Position numbers and translations under genes: made by a program
NCBI GenBank assembly: GCA_949752745.1
Contig: OX457024.1
Location: forward strand, 55,182,510 to 55,246,509
DNA: 64,000 bases
Source: Protula sp. h YS-2021
Taxonomy: Eukaryota; Annelida; Polychaeta; Sabellida; Serpulidae
Direction of reading: 5' to 3'
The notes under the pieces: model-generated
What the model was told of the DNA's origin: nothing
Database searches by the model: none
Seen by the model: only the letters and a program-made list of their open reading frames with translations
Part shown: positions 1 through 10,990 of the stretch, piece after piece
Numbering within the stretch: the first letter of the stretch is position 1
Layout of the letters: the number at the start of each line of letters is the position of its first letter

Positions 1-856
1 TGTGTGCTGGGAGTGGGGCTCGATATTTCTGTCTGAGCCTGGAAATTTTTAAATAAATCACACCACCACCAATGGTATCTACATTTAAAAAAGGGGTTAC
101 CTTTATCCATGGCTGGATAAAGGGCTGGGGTGGGAAAGCGTGGCAACATGCCTACTCCGCTGCTGGTGAAAGTCAGAAATAGAAAGTTCCACCGGACTTC
201 AGCACAAGTGTAATAACTGTCTAGAGAATTCACAACACAAGGACTTGCTGCCAAAGCACCCAAATTTTGAGAACGTCGAAAAATGCCAATCTCCACACCC
301 CATATGGGGTACTACTGCTAGTAAATTTTGCATATATGAACAGATTATGGTGAGAAAAATAATTTTTTGCATTAAAAATTGGTCAAATTGGTCAAAATTG
401 TGGTTGTTTGCACCAAACATAAGTACATTCATACATAATTTCAGGAAAGTTTAGCAAAATAGATATGTCTAAGCCTATGTTTTTTATCTAAAAAATGGAT
501 ATCAATAAATACTTAGAGAAATCAAAAACTATTTTTGTTACATCAAAACTAATTTAAAGATATCTAAAATTGATTTTAGAGAACAAGTGTTCAATTCTTC
601 CTAAAAGAAAATGAAATATTTAAAAGCAAAATCATAAATTTTGAGCTCAATAATTTATTTTTTTATATCCAGAATTCACTTAGATATCATTTTGTCAGAA
701 TTATTTGCATTTTGAAACCTGCAGTTATTTTGAAAATTACTTTGTGATATCAAAACATCAGAGTCTATTTTTAATATCTAAAATTCAGAACAAATATCTT
801 TGAATAAATAAATTAATGGCTGTCATTTGATTTGGTACCACACATAAAGGACGATC
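1..856. other. AT-rich non-coding DNA, no gene seen
   Basis: No coding region is supported here. From about 450 onward the sequence is AT-rich with many 'tatc' and 'aaaat' words, similar in texture to 58260-58790. The short ORFs in both strands at 199-454 overlap each other and have no recognisable motif. The stretch ends where the inverted sequences of the DIRS-like element begin. Confidence 0.6.
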
Positions 857-857
857 C

Positions 858-1228
858 ATAAACTATCATTTTATTTTCGTAAAACGCGCTTTTACGAGTA
901 AAAGCGCAATTCGCGTTCTCCACTTTTAGATGGGTTCCCTTCCGGTTATTTAATACCACGTAAATAGAAATGAAATTTTCCTTGTGAATAGAATGGTCCC
1001 TTTACTCTCCATCCTGTCTTCCCTCCATCTCCAATCAGCATGCGAGAATGGCAAGAATTATGTCATTCGAAGATATCAATCATTCCCTTCAAGCCCCAAA
1101 AAATGGTGACAACGCACCCAGGCTTGTTGCGGGCTGGTTGGGAGGGAAGATAGGCTAAAAGTGGAGAACGCGAATTGCGCTTTTACTCGTAAAACGCGTT
1201 TTGCGAAAGTAAAACGATAGTTTTACTG
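858..1228. repeat. Fold-back structure at the left end of DIRS copy 1
   Basis: Bases 858-929 and 1155-1228 are near-perfect reverse complements (core 'gtaaaagcgcaattcgcg' and its complement). Between them lies one copy of the terminal inverted sequence. The arrangement could fold into a hairpin with arms of about 70 bases. It may be the internal complementary region used by DIRS elements, or a separate miniature element inserted into the end. The sequence does not decide between these. Confidence 0.65.
918..1094 (+). repeat. Left inverted sequence of DIRS copy 1
   Basis: This stretch, starting 'ctccacttttagatggg', is the reverse complement of 8808-8988 with few differences. It is repeated in short form at 1231-1269, which pairs with 8972-9010. 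Such inverted termini are typical of DIRS1-type elements. Confidence 0.75.
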
Positions 1229-2379
1229 TGTAAAAGCTTTGAATTCGCTTATCTCCACTTTTAGATGGGACTTAAGTTCGGAGTAGGGAAGCCTGCCATT
1301 CTGTAAAATTGCATGAAAATAAACTTGCGAATTACGCTGTAAAGCTCGTCAGAGCGCATTGTCCTTGGACATCTAAAGAAAATAGTACTGAGGCAAATAA
1401 AAGGCTCAAAATAAGTTCCACTTCTTTTAATTTTCTTCCAAGACATGATAGGGGGGAATACTCCCGATCTGTTGACAAAATTCAACAAAATAGACTAGTG
1501 GTAACAAAAAGAAAAAATAGTCGTGGGCTGTGTCTAGTGACCAAGTAGCCTGCCCGACTGAGTATCCAATCCATCCCCCTCCTGCCTCCCACTGGATGGA
1601 GCCCAACCTGGGATGCTCCACGTTACATCTAAAACGTATGAATTTTTAAAATAATGATAATAAAGTATTATTATCTTTGAAAAAATTCTCCCTAAAAGAA
1701 CAGTAAATCTAAAATGATTTATGTAAAATGAAGAATGACACAGGAGAAATTAACTCTGGCTGTGTCCATAAATGCATGCTGGCTAAACAACCCTAAGTAA
1801 GTACACATGGGACTCAAACTAAAGGCGTTGCCAAGATTCTGAAACATGCTGCTAAAATTCGTTATGTTTGTGAAAATAAAGTTACACGACACTCGCAGAG
1901 TGTAAAATTTATCACAGGAAACTAAAATTACTGAGATTATCCACAAATCAAGAATTTATGGGCACTGATCCCATAAACGGTACCCTGGGTACTCTTGGTA
2001 TGGTCACTGCAGGATGGGTTCACCCTCTCATGGGATCAGATGGTGGCAAGTCTTTGCCTATCGGATAAGACGAGAGAACGTCTGTCCCTCACTCCCCCTT
2101 CTTTTTCTAGGAAAACCTAGAACAAAGGGAGTCACCATGACTGCTTCCAGGAGAACGGGAGTTTGCTGCAGTGACAGTACCTTACACACAGTTAGATCAG
2201 TAAGGAACATGAAAACGTCTCTGGACCCATACACATGGGTTTTAAAATAAACCTCGAAAATGGAACCAACAGTCTAGTCAGTGGTTGAAAGAAAGCGGTG
2301 TGGTCACTTCTTTAACTTGTGATGATAGCCGCCACGGCCCTTGGGTGGAAGGTTCTTCGGTTTGCCCTTGCCCTTAGGT

Positions 2380-3420
2380 CTAGGAGTGGGTTTTAATTGT
2401 TGCTTCCGCTGCAATAAAAGGGCCTAAAGAGTAAGTACCTGAAATTTCGTCTTGGGAGAAATCTTTAAGGTAACACTTAATAAACGAGTTTGGTGAAGTC
2501 CAGCAACCCGTTATGAGTATCTCGGAAAATGACACCTTGTGAATGGCCTTGAGAATTAGCCACTTGCCTGACTTGATTGGCTTTGACGTTTAATTCTGAT
2601 AGACGGGCTGTGTCTGACTGCGTTTTTTTCATAGGCTGTGACAATTACCTCTTTTATGTATCGGGAGATAGTTTGTTTCGAGATTTCTTTGTTAAATCCC
2701 GGCATATGGGAGATTATAAGTTCGTTTTGGTTTGGTGACCTATAAGCATCAGAATTCTCTAAATACTGACGCAATGCTTTCACAGGACATAAGGAGATTA
2801 GTCCCTCAGGGAATTGTTCTTCTGGAAGGGATGGGAGTGCTATATGATCAAAGGTGCCCATCCCGTGGGTCCTAATATGGGTTTTTCCCATAAACCTTGC
2901 TCTGGGTACGAGAAAAACTCTATCCCAGGTCCCATTTTCCTTACTCACTACTCTGTCCAGGGCGTGAATTTCGCTTCTCCTTTTGCCTGATGCTAACACC
3001 ATTAGAAAGGTAAACCTAAGGGTTGCATTCTTTGGTGATGTTATGGTTTCCCCAAATATATCAGATCTTTGCAGAAAGCGGAGTACCAAGGGGAGATCCC
3101 ATTTGGCTATATTGGGTGTACTAGAGGGGGGAAATAACCTTGAAGTGTCTAATCAAATGTGATAAGGCCGAATCCTCCCCGGGATCGTAGCCTGTGGAAG
3201 CCTTGAGCTTGGAGCCTATCGCTGCTCTGTACCCTTCGATGGAGCCCACTTTTAAGTGTTCGTTTGAGAATAAGTGGTCCAGAAAGTCCGCCACTACTGG
3301 TGGGGAAGCTTGGAATGGGTCTAATTTTGACTTAGAACACCAGGAGGCAAATTTATTCCACTGAGACCTGTATACTTTGGCTTTGGATTGTTTGTGACTG
3401 TTAACTATTTTATCCACCAC
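2380..3420 (-). pseudogene. DIRS tyrosine recombinase, frameshifted
   Basis: The enzyme would integrate circular DNA copies of the element. The N-terminal part (3420-3121) has the SAM-like core-binding pattern ending 'GYRAAIGSKLKASTGYDPG'. The catalytic part (3089-2556) shows a candidate first catalytic Arg in 'ASGKRRSEIHAL'. The last block, with the nucleophilic Tyr in 'FIKCYLKDF', is found in another frame near 2500-2440 and ends with TAG near 2380. The His/Arg block is therefore disrupted and at least two frame breaks exist. It lies directly downstream of the RNase H region, as in other DIRS elements. Confidence 0.8.
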
Positions 3421-4543
3421 CCTCTCCGAGAAACCCTTTTTTCTTTAAAAAGGATTGCTCAGGCACCATAGGCGTAGGTTCAGTAGGTGTGGGACCGGGT
3501 GAAAATGCTGCCAATGTGGCTGGGATAAAAAGCCTTTGTGGCATGGGATCGGAAGCGATTTGGCCACTGAGCATTGCAGAAATAGAGCAAACCATGGAGT
3601 CTCTGGTGTCCACGGAGCTACTAGGAGGAGAAATCGAGGTTTTAATTTGATTACTCTCTGGAGGACTTGGAGTAGAATTGCCTGTGGTGGGAAGGCGTAC
3701 AGTACCTCCTGTATTGGCCATGGGCAATTGAGAGTGTCCACAGCCCATGCTGATGGGTCTGGGCAGGGGGAGACAAACTTGGGCAGTTGTGTCGTCCTGG
3801 AGTTGGCAAACAGGTCTAGGGTGGGTGTTCCCCAAGGGGACTGATTTACTATTCATAGGAAGGATGAGCGTGCTAGACACCATTCCGTGTGGATTACTTG
3901 CCCCTCCCTGGAGGCTAGGTCTGCCAGAACATTGAGTTTCCCCGCCAACTGTTGGGCTGCTAGGGTGATATGACATCGACGGGCCAGGTATAGTATCTTG
4001 AATGCTAGTTTCGAGAGCGATAGGGATCTGGTCCTCCTGTCTGTTTAGGTATGCCACTGCTGTGGAATTGTCCAACAGAAATGGGACTGATTGATTTTTG
4101 AGTAGATGGATCAATTTTTTTAGAGCTATCCAGACTACGCGTAACTCTAGCCAATTGATATGGTGTTTGCCTAGGGAGGGAGACCATATCCCTTTCCATA
4201 CTTGGCCTTGATAGTGTATCCCCCATCCCTTTTGTGACGAATCCGTTTGGAGTTCTATTTCCGGAGATGGGGGTGAAATGGGACACCCTCGGTCATTACG
4301 ATGGGATCGCACCACCACTGCAGAAGGGATTGTGCCTTCTCGGAAATTTCCGTTCTGGCTTGTGGGAACCTTCCTTGCCTTAGTGCAAACTTGACCTGCC
4401 TCTGGAAAGGCCTGTAGTGTAGGCGGCCCAGGGGGGCCGTCTTTTCGGTCGCCACCAAGAGGCCTAGAAGGGATTCCATTGACTGTAATCGCACTTTTTG
4501 GCCGATAGGGATTGCTTTTATGGCTTGAGAAATTCTTAGGCAC
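3410..4543 (-). pseudogene. DIRS RNase H and downstream linker
   Basis: The open frame of 377 codons contains an RNase H-like domain from about residue 95, with 'LQTDSSQKGWG', then 'INWLELRVVWIALKKL' and 'LLDNSTAVAYLN'. These correspond to the Asp, Glu and Asp positions of the DIRS RNase H core. The frame then runs into sequence that fits the recombinase linker poorly. A different frame at 3741-3445 reads 'EVLYAFPPQAILLQVL', a conserved DIRS block, so a frameshift lies between. The N-terminal 90 residues are Pro/Arg-rich and are probably out of frame with the RT. Confidence 0.75.
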
Positions 4544-4574
4544 CTTTCCTCGGTAGGAAAGGCCCTGGCATTTT

Positions 4575-5153
4575 TTAAGTCAAATTTCTCCCCAGGAATA
4601 CGATGTTCTGTTTGGGAGAGAGCTCTGATTTGGGTAGATTGACTACAAGTCCTACCTGTATGGCTTTTTGCACTAAAGTTAACGTTTTTTGGTGGGCTGT
4701 CCTTTTGTTTAGATGGGCTAACAGCCAATAGTCTAGGTACTGGAAAACTAACATGCCTTCTAGACGGGCCCACGATTTCAGAACTTTCATTACTTTCGAG
4801 AAAACGTATGGGGCTGTGGATAGGCCGAAAGGAAGTGCCCGAAACCAGAGACGCTCTGTGCCCACCTGGAAGCCTAGAAACTTTATGGCTGATTGGTGCA
4901 ATGGGATATGGAGGTAAGCTTCGGATAGGTCTATCGAAGTGCCCAACATCCCTGCCTACAGGCTTTCTTTTATGATTTGGGCTGTGTCCTTTTGAAAGGT
5001 AGTTGTTAAAAGAAACTCGTTGAGAGTGGAAAAATCTATTACTAGTCTCCACCCACCTGACTTTTTGGGGACTAGGAAAACCCTGCTAAACACGCTGTTT
5101 GGACCTTGGCAATTTCCTCTATGGCCTTTTTTTCTTTTTAGGGATAATAACAT
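4575..5153 (-). pseudogene. DIRS reverse transcriptase
   Basis: Two adjacent frames cover the palm and fingers: 5153-4956 with 'FLVPKKSGGWRLVIDFSTLN', and 4949-4575 with 'SIDLSEAYLHIPLH' and 'ALPFGLSTAPYVFSKVMK'. The catalytic YxDD box reads 'QYLDYWLL', so the second Asp is replaced by Tyr. The first catalytic Asp block ('IDLSEAY') is present. The frame break and the altered catalytic box make it non-functional. It is the best-preserved part of the element. Confidence 0.85.
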
Positions 5154-5426
5154 CTCTTTTAGAGCCAGGTTCTGAACCCTCGGGATAGGAGGTGGCTAGG
5201 TTTTTTGGAGCCTGAATGGTGAGGGGAATAGGAACTTTGTGACCCCTCTGGTCCCGTTTGAAAGGGAGGGAGTAGCCGTTTTTCAGCCATCGGACTACTC
5301 GGCGGGGGCCCCCATTTCTGCCCAAGCTTGCCAGAATTTGCTTAGCCTTCCGCCTATGGGCCAACAGCTGCTGCAAGATTGCAAGTCTTTTATGTTTTCT
5401 GCATTTATTAAAGTAACGCCAAGAGA

Positions 5427-7469
5427 TCAAGGAGTCTCTGGGCGGTACTTTGGTTGGCTGCTACCTGCTTTGTTGCGGCGATGGACCCTCCTGCCTGGTG
5501 CCGTAACTCGGTTTAGGCTTCTTGGCCGGGGGTGGTTGAGACTGTGCGCTTGGCTCTGTTCTGAGCTCTGGCACTGCGGTCTCTTGCGCTTGAGTGGGCG
5601 TCGGAGAGAGGCCCGTGACATTCTTGACATAAGTGCAAGTCTTGTGACAGAGAGCGGCTCTCTTGATTGACCTTCTCAATCTCTGCTGGTGGAAACAGCT
5701 CTTTCACATCGAGGATAGGAGCGTGGCGTAACTCTTTAGCCCTTTTACACTCGACCAACAGTGCTGCAAAAACGCGTCCCGTCTAATAAACACCATGGAC
5801 GTCATCAGAAATGTGGCCAATTTGACCACATCTCTGGTTGCCAGAGCCAAACACTCCAGTAGTTTGGAAGTAACCGGATCATTGAGGAGTAGATCCTACG
5901 ATCGTGTTTTCAAAGCTTTCAAAGTGTGGTCCTGAAAGGACATAATATTGAGAACATGACGGGAGGACGCCTCAATGGTTTTGGCGTCCTTCTCCACTAG
6001 CGGAATGTCTGAGTCGTTACGGACGGACGGCATCCAGACTGATTCAGTGGAGCTGTTTGAGAGGTCATCCGAATCGAGGGATCCTCCCTGTCGAGAGATG
6101 GAGAGCCGATTGCAACATTCCCAAAGCGAGCAATCTCCTGGATTGCGTCCCGAAAGGGTACATCCTCTGGAGCCAACGTAGAAGAAGTGACCGGCGGAGT
6201 GGCATTTTCACTACGAGGTGTAAAATCCGGAGGGGAGGGGGTCCTGATTGGGCGTCTCCCGGCTACTGCTGGATATTTACAGAGTTTCTGACCAATACTC
6301 ACAGACCTGACATAATCCATCTCTCTGAGAGGGAGTCGAAACTGGGCTGATGGGGGTGTGTCTCCCGTTTCCTCATCCGATTCCTCGTCTTCGGATTCTT
6401 GATCTCCCGAGTTTTGATCGGACCCTTCTCTGTGCTCTGCGGCCTCTGAGTGTGAAGGGGCAGTGCCCGTGGGAGTATAAATTTCTCGTTCTCGGTTATG
6501 AGGGACGAAGACAAAGGCGAGTTCACTGAGTGTATTAAGTCTTCATCCTCTTCTCCTGCTAGGCCTGATACATGCCCTGACGGGGGGGAGCTCCGAAGAA
6601 CCGGCATCACTAATAACTTCCACCTCCGCTGGTTGCGTGCTTGGGCTCAAGTCAGAAGGGGGAGAATCGGTAGGGGATGATTGTGTGCCCGGTGGAAGGC
6701 GAGAAATCGTAGCAGACGGCTTACGTTTGTGCCGGGATTCTGCGTTCTGCCTTTGGAACTGTTTTTGGAGTTCCTGGAGCTGTTTCTATAATTGAGTCTG
6801 TAACGACAGAAACGCCGAAAATTCACTAGGTAGACGAAGAATCTGAGGGGGAGGGGAGAGTTCCATCTGAGATGGGATCCCCAGCTGACCTGACATCGCC
6901 GAGAAACTTGCTCCCGAATCCGTGTGTGTGACCGTTACCGGCTCTGGGATGGGTGCTGGCTCTGAGACTGTTTATTTTTTCACACCTTCCGTAGGGCTAA
7001 CAGTCCAAACTTTCCTCAAAGTTTCTTTTTCCTTGCCCTCTGGTACGTCCAGTTCGGCTACCGTTTCAGAGTATGCCCTACGCTTACGAGCTGTCTTATT
7101 CATCTTATCCACTGCGAAGGTGTCCGATTCTGAGCCCGTATCCATTTTCACCGGCGTAGAGACATGTTCTAAAATCACTGAACTGACCTTGCGCATAGTC
7201 TCTTCCATAAACTCTGGAGTAAGAAACGGTGCCGAAGATAAGGCTTTCCTTCTATCCCGCCTGCGGTCGTTGCTAACCCTATTTCTCCGAATGAGTTTCC
7301 ACTCTTTCGATGAAAGATGATGGCACTCTGCGCACGTATTCCACTCGTCGCGGAGAGGCAAATTGCTTTTCCGTTTACAACGGTCACAGACTGAATGTGG
7401 ATTGAGGGCTGAGGACGGATGTGTGCACTGCGGAAGCGTCGGTGGATCCGGTAGACCGGCTTCTGTCAT
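5427..7469 (-). pseudogene. DIRS Gag-like ORF1 region, fragmented
   Basis: The 5' coding region starts at 7469 with a 165-codon frame that has a zinc-binding pattern CxxC-x17-CxxCH ('VCDRCKRK' and 'CAECHHL', residues about 28-52). It then breaks into overlapping frames at 6610-6299, 6320-5997 and 5758-5427. The fragments are rich in Ser, Pro, Glu and Arg. Position before the RT suggests the element's nucleic-acid-binding Gag-like protein. The assignment rests on order and composition, not on a conserved Gag fold. Confidence 0.55.
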
Positions 7470-7989
7470 ATCTGAAAGACAAGCAAAAGAAGGAACTGAT
7501 AAGTAAACTGTTCATGTCACCAGTAGACAGGTAAAATATACAAACAACAGTTATTATCATTCTAGATAGTTTAGGAGTAACCGTAGGCAGTACGACAACC
7601 ACTACCTTTCATCCAAACATTAACCGGCCTGCGGTCGTTGCTAACCCTATTTCTCCGAATGAGTTTCCACTCTTTCGATGAAAGATGATGGCACTCTGCG
7701 CACGTATTCCACTCGTCGCGGAGAGGCAAATTGCTTTTCCGTTTACAACGGTCACAGACTGAATGTGGATTGAGGGCTGAGGACGGATGTGTACACTGCG
7801 GAAGCGTCGGTGGATCCGGTAGACCGGCTTCTGTCATATCTGAAAGACAAGCAAAAGAAGGAACTGATAAGTAAACTGTTCATGTCACCAGTAGACAGGT
7901 AAAATATACAAACAACAGTTATTATCATTCTAGATAGTTTAGGAGTAACCGTAGGCAGTACGACAACCACTACCTTTCATCCAAACATT
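7261..7989. repeat. Tandem duplication of 368 bp in the DIRS leader
   Basis: Bases 7261-7621 and 7629-7989 are almost identical at an offset of 368 bases. The copy duplicates the start of ORF1, so a second ATG and the same 70 N-terminal codons occur at 7837. At least one base differs between the copies ('gtgtgcactg' against 'gtgtacactg'), which suggests a recent duplication. Confidence 0.9.
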
Positions 7990-8034
7990 ATCAACATATT
8001 CACAGGCGTTTTCACGATTGCAGAACCAGAAAAA

Positions 8035-8290
8035 ACGCGAAACGGGACAGTCAGGCCCATTTCGGGATTCTCGGGTGATCCCGAAAACGGGATCTGTCCA
8101 TGAGCCAGAAAAATGGTACCAGTCCCTTGTGCCCTAAAATTGAATCCGCCCATGGGTGGGCCATAATTCCCAGACTTATCCCTATACCCTATGAGAGGGG
8201 GACATGAGTGGGCTTCGAGGTGCCATTAATGGCACCCTGGTGCCGTTTATGGGATTCAGCAGTCCCATAAATGGGCTAAAATTCAAAAAT
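8035..8290. repeat. Cluster of short palindromes in the DIRS 5' region
   Basis: Several short inverted repeats follow each other, for example around 'cgggattctcgggtgatcccg', 'ggcaccctggtgcc' and 'cccatgggtgggcc'. 'cccataaa' words here resemble those at 1968-1990 near the other end of the element. The cluster may be structured leader RNA. No coding potential is seen between 7990 and 8800. Confidence 0.5.
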
Positions 8291-8807
8291 TCGCCAAAAT
8301 TCAGCAAAACGTCTAAAGACGTTGATTGCCTGGACCAAAGGTAGTAGTGTCTAGAAGAATCTGGACGGAACTAATTGGTCTCATAGGAGTGTCGGATACA
8401 GCAAAAAAACGGGAAATTTCCGTGATGTCACCGTAGCTGTAGCTGACTGGGAATCAAAGCAGACAAAGTGGGCTGCAGAGACTCAACCGACTCCGAGGTG
8501 ATGTGTGCACGAACTAGACCAAGAAGAACGGTCCTGTAGCGTCCGCCGTGTGGAGAAGAGAAGCACACTTCCCGGGACGAAACAAGTGTCTCCGCAACGT
8601 GTAAACTCAACAACTACCAGGCCGAAGTTACAAGTGTTGCCATATTTGCTCTAATCCTGAATCAAAATAATCCAACATTTCACAGGACGAAAAGTATCCT
8701 AAAATGCATCGAAACAGAAAATTAAAAGCAAAATCGCACCTTGCCTAGTTCCCTTTTATCTAAGAAAAAAGTGGAGCACACAGAAATGCGTGTGTTGACA
8801 ACACCAC

Positions 8808-9010
8808 GCTTGAAGGGAATGATTGTTGCCTTCGAATGACGTAATTCTTATCATTCTCGCATGCTGATTGGTTGGAGATGGAGGGAAGACAGGATGGAGA
8901 GTAAAGGGACCATTCTATTCACAAGGAAAATTTCATTTCTATTTGCGAGGTATTAAATAACCGGAAGGGAACCCATCTAAAAGTGGAGGTAAGCGAATTC
9001 AAAGCTTTTA
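8808..9010 (-). repeat. Right inverted sequence of DIRS copy 1
   Basis: Reverse complement of 918-1094, extended by 8972-9010, which pairs with 1231-1269. It marks the right side of the element. Confidence 0.75.
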
Positions 9011-9012
9011 CG

Positions 9013-9542
9013 AAGCAAAAAGGTTTTTTTCAATATAGGCCTCGTTTAGGATTTTTAAAGTTTGTAAACTGGATATTTTGATCTCAAAAATTAATTTTTG
9101 CTGTCTAAGATAGAATTATTGATAGTGAAATATAATTAATGAGATCTGCATTGATTTATGAATTTCTTTAATCATACTTTGATATGAAACTTTAATAAAG
9201 GCGCATTCCATAAAAATCGTCCCTTTTGGTTTTGCCATAAAAAGTGGTGCCTATTTTCTACTGAATGAAATAAATCTTTGAAGATGAATACAGTATGAAT
9301 GTGACTGAGGAGTAATGAACTCATAAGTAACCTCCCACGCCTTCCAAATCACGTTTTAGGGTTTAAAACTCCAATTATTCAGACAATTTCATAAAAGAAT
9401 CTACTTTTTTACAATACCAAATTTAAGTTCACTCTTGGTAACCAAATCTATAATGTTAATTTTTAAACATTTCTTAAATCACACCATTCAACATTAAAAT
9501 AGTCCATAAAAATTCATTCCACGCGGGCCGCGTCAAAATTAC
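9013..9542. other. AT-rich flank, no gene seen
   Basis: AT-rich sequence between the DIRS element and the ALDH promoter region. A short stretch from about 9375 ('ttcagacaatttcataaaag') has a diverged match at 15250, so the duplicated ALDH exon-1 segment may have started here. No ORF of interest. Confidence 0.5.
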
Positions 9543-9700
9543 CCTTTCTCTACGTTCTCCACGGTGACACATATGCTACACAGTGTCCCCCCTTTCATAA
9601 ATAAACGAGACTTTGTACCTTGTTATCACACCTGTTGGGCGTACTCTGTTGTGTTTCATTCAAAGTCTTCGCTGCGGTGTATAATTTGGAATAAATAAAC
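9543..9700 (+). promoter_or_regulatory. Probable 5' flank and 5'UTR of ALDH exon 1
   Basis: The segment directly before the exon-1 ATG is conserved in the decayed duplicate at 15364-15494 and so was part of the same unit. A weak TATA-like 'cataaataaacg' lies at about 9596-9606. The start site is not visible from sequence. The assignment comes from position only. Confidence 0.35.
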
Positions 9701-9751
9701 ATGGAAAAACTACCACAGCCCGTTAAGAACCCAGAAATAAAATATACTAAG
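9701..9751 (+). CDS. ALDH1: Aldehyde dehydrogenase (ALDH1/2 family), coding exon 1
   Basis: NAD(P)-dependent aldehyde dehydrogenases oxidise aldehydes to acids; ALDH1A members make retinoic acid. This exon encodes 17 residues, 'MEKLPQPVKNPEIKYTK', followed by a good donor, gtaggt. The 'IKYTK' ending leads straight into '[16 protein letters not shown]' of exon 2 at 58872, in phase 0. Known vertebrate ALDH1A proteins have the same 'xIxYTK|xFINNEW' transition. The short N-terminus has no obvious mitochondrial presequence, which favours a cytosolic ALDH1-type enzyme over ALDH2. The 49-kb intron is unusually long and full of transposons. A decayed copy of this exon lies at 15495. Confidence 0.8.
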
Positions 9752-10128
9752 GTAGGTCAGATCTTTGTACACGTTCTCTTAGCAGAGGCATTGCGATAAA
9801 AGAGATTTGATTGGCCCCTGAAAGAAACGTTAACACTGCTGTAGCTGCCAAAGCTATTAAAACACTTTCTTATCTTGCCTAGGTAAAAAAAGAAGGACAG
9901 TATTTTAGCTACCTTATTATTGTATGGTGCGCATCTTCAATATTTCGTGTGAATCGAAAAAAATTACAACAACAAAAGCTCTGATAGTGAACGTTATCAA
10001 TGTTTTCGTTGATCTTCCTCACTGGCAAATATGATTAATTTCGCGTATTTTTCCACTCAGAACGGATTCCTGTCTGTTTAAATGTTATAGCTGTTTAACT
10101 GGATCGAACCGACGCATGAAAAGTATCA

Positions 10129-10720
10129 TCCATGTCTATTCTAAACTCATAGAATTTACAAACAAAGTAAGGGTCTCCCATTCATGAAACTTTCCTTGGC
10201 TGCTTGGCGCTCCCCTCCTGTATTTTCCTAGAGGTGGCGCCACTATCGTCACTTTGCATCCTGACGCTCCAAATGTGGGAGGAGAGGGCTCTTTTATGTC
10301 AGCGTCAGTTGGATCCAACTAATCAGCTACTACCCGTGGAGCAGCCGTTGCCCCCACCGTCAACTCACAGTCCAACCATAGTCGACAGCAGTAGGGTACA
10401 AATGGGCATACTAAAACACCTTGTGCTGTCATAATGACGTCATCAAGGTGGTTTTGAACGCCCATTGGCGTTTTCGACCAGTGTTCTAGAACGCCCATGG
10501 GCGTTTTAAAACACCTGTCAATCATCGTGACGTCATTAATCACGTGACCAATGAAAAGCCAATGAAATCAATGAAGGCAATGAATACCCACCCACTTTCT
10601 GTATATCACCAGCCAATCATCGTAACGTCAGATCCCCCCCTTGGCGACCCAACCCTAGACCATTCTAGGTGAGGACCCTGGATCACCTATGACGTCGTAA
10701 CCATATTGAGGGCATCTATT
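10129..10720. repeat. Region with TGACGTCA sites and CCATGG-centred palindromes
   Basis: The stretch contains 'aatgacgtcatc', 'gtgacgtcatta' and palindromes such as 'aacgcccatgggcgtt' at about 10491. The same words and a similar order occur at 60715-60790. TGACGTCA is the CRE/ATF site, but here it seems to belong to a repeat family. The ORFs in this stretch are overlapping shadows. An insertion element inside ALDH intron 1 is the likely explanation. Confidence 0.5.
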
Positions 10721-10760
10721 GTTAAACTGGGGGAAATTTTACACCATCTGTTTTTAGAGT

Positions 10761-10990
10761 GGAAAATTTTACCGTTTGATTCAGTTTTATATCTAGTTTT
10801 TACATAAAGTGATCATAAGCTATTTGCATATGTGGCTATAAGCATAATTTTTAAGTTACTTTATTTTAAAAAATCGTGTTTAATCGATTTTAATCAAAAT
10901 TTTGCCGTTTGATCCAGTTTTATTTCTAGTTTTTACATAAAGTTGTCACAGGCTATTTACATATCTGGTTATAGCATAATTGTTTTCATC
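10761..10990 (+). repeat. Two tandem copies of an about 133-bp AT-rich unit
   Basis: 'accgtttgattcagttttat' at 10771 recurs as 'gccgtttgatccagttttat' at 10904, and the similarity continues through 'tctagtttttacataaag' and 'ggttatagcataatt'. No coding potential. Confidence 0.75.

Larger units (their letters stand above)
857..9012 (-). mobile_element. DIRS-like tyrosine-recombinase retrotransposon, degraded (copy 1)
   Basis: Read on the minus strand, the block holds in order a Gag-like region (7469 to about 5430), reverse transcriptase (5153-4575), RNase H (about 4261-3960) and a tyrosine recombinase (3420 to about 2380). RT and RNase H followed by a tyrosine recombinase rather than an integrase is the signature of the DIRS order. 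Inverted sequences flank it: 918-1094 against 8808-8988, and 1231-1269 against 8972-9010. All coding parts carry frameshifts, so it is inactive. The exact outer ends are uncertain. Confidence 0.85.
9543..9895 (+). repeat. Segment duplicated at 15364-15680
   Basis: Bases 9543-9895 match 15364-15680 in the same orientation, with substitutions and small indels. The match includes upstream flank, exon 1 and about 145 bases of intron 1. A DIRS remnant lies between the two copies. Confidence 0.85.

Noticed and set aside
199..454. Opposed ORFs of 77 and 69 codons
   Set aside because: They are antisense to each other with no motif or second copy.
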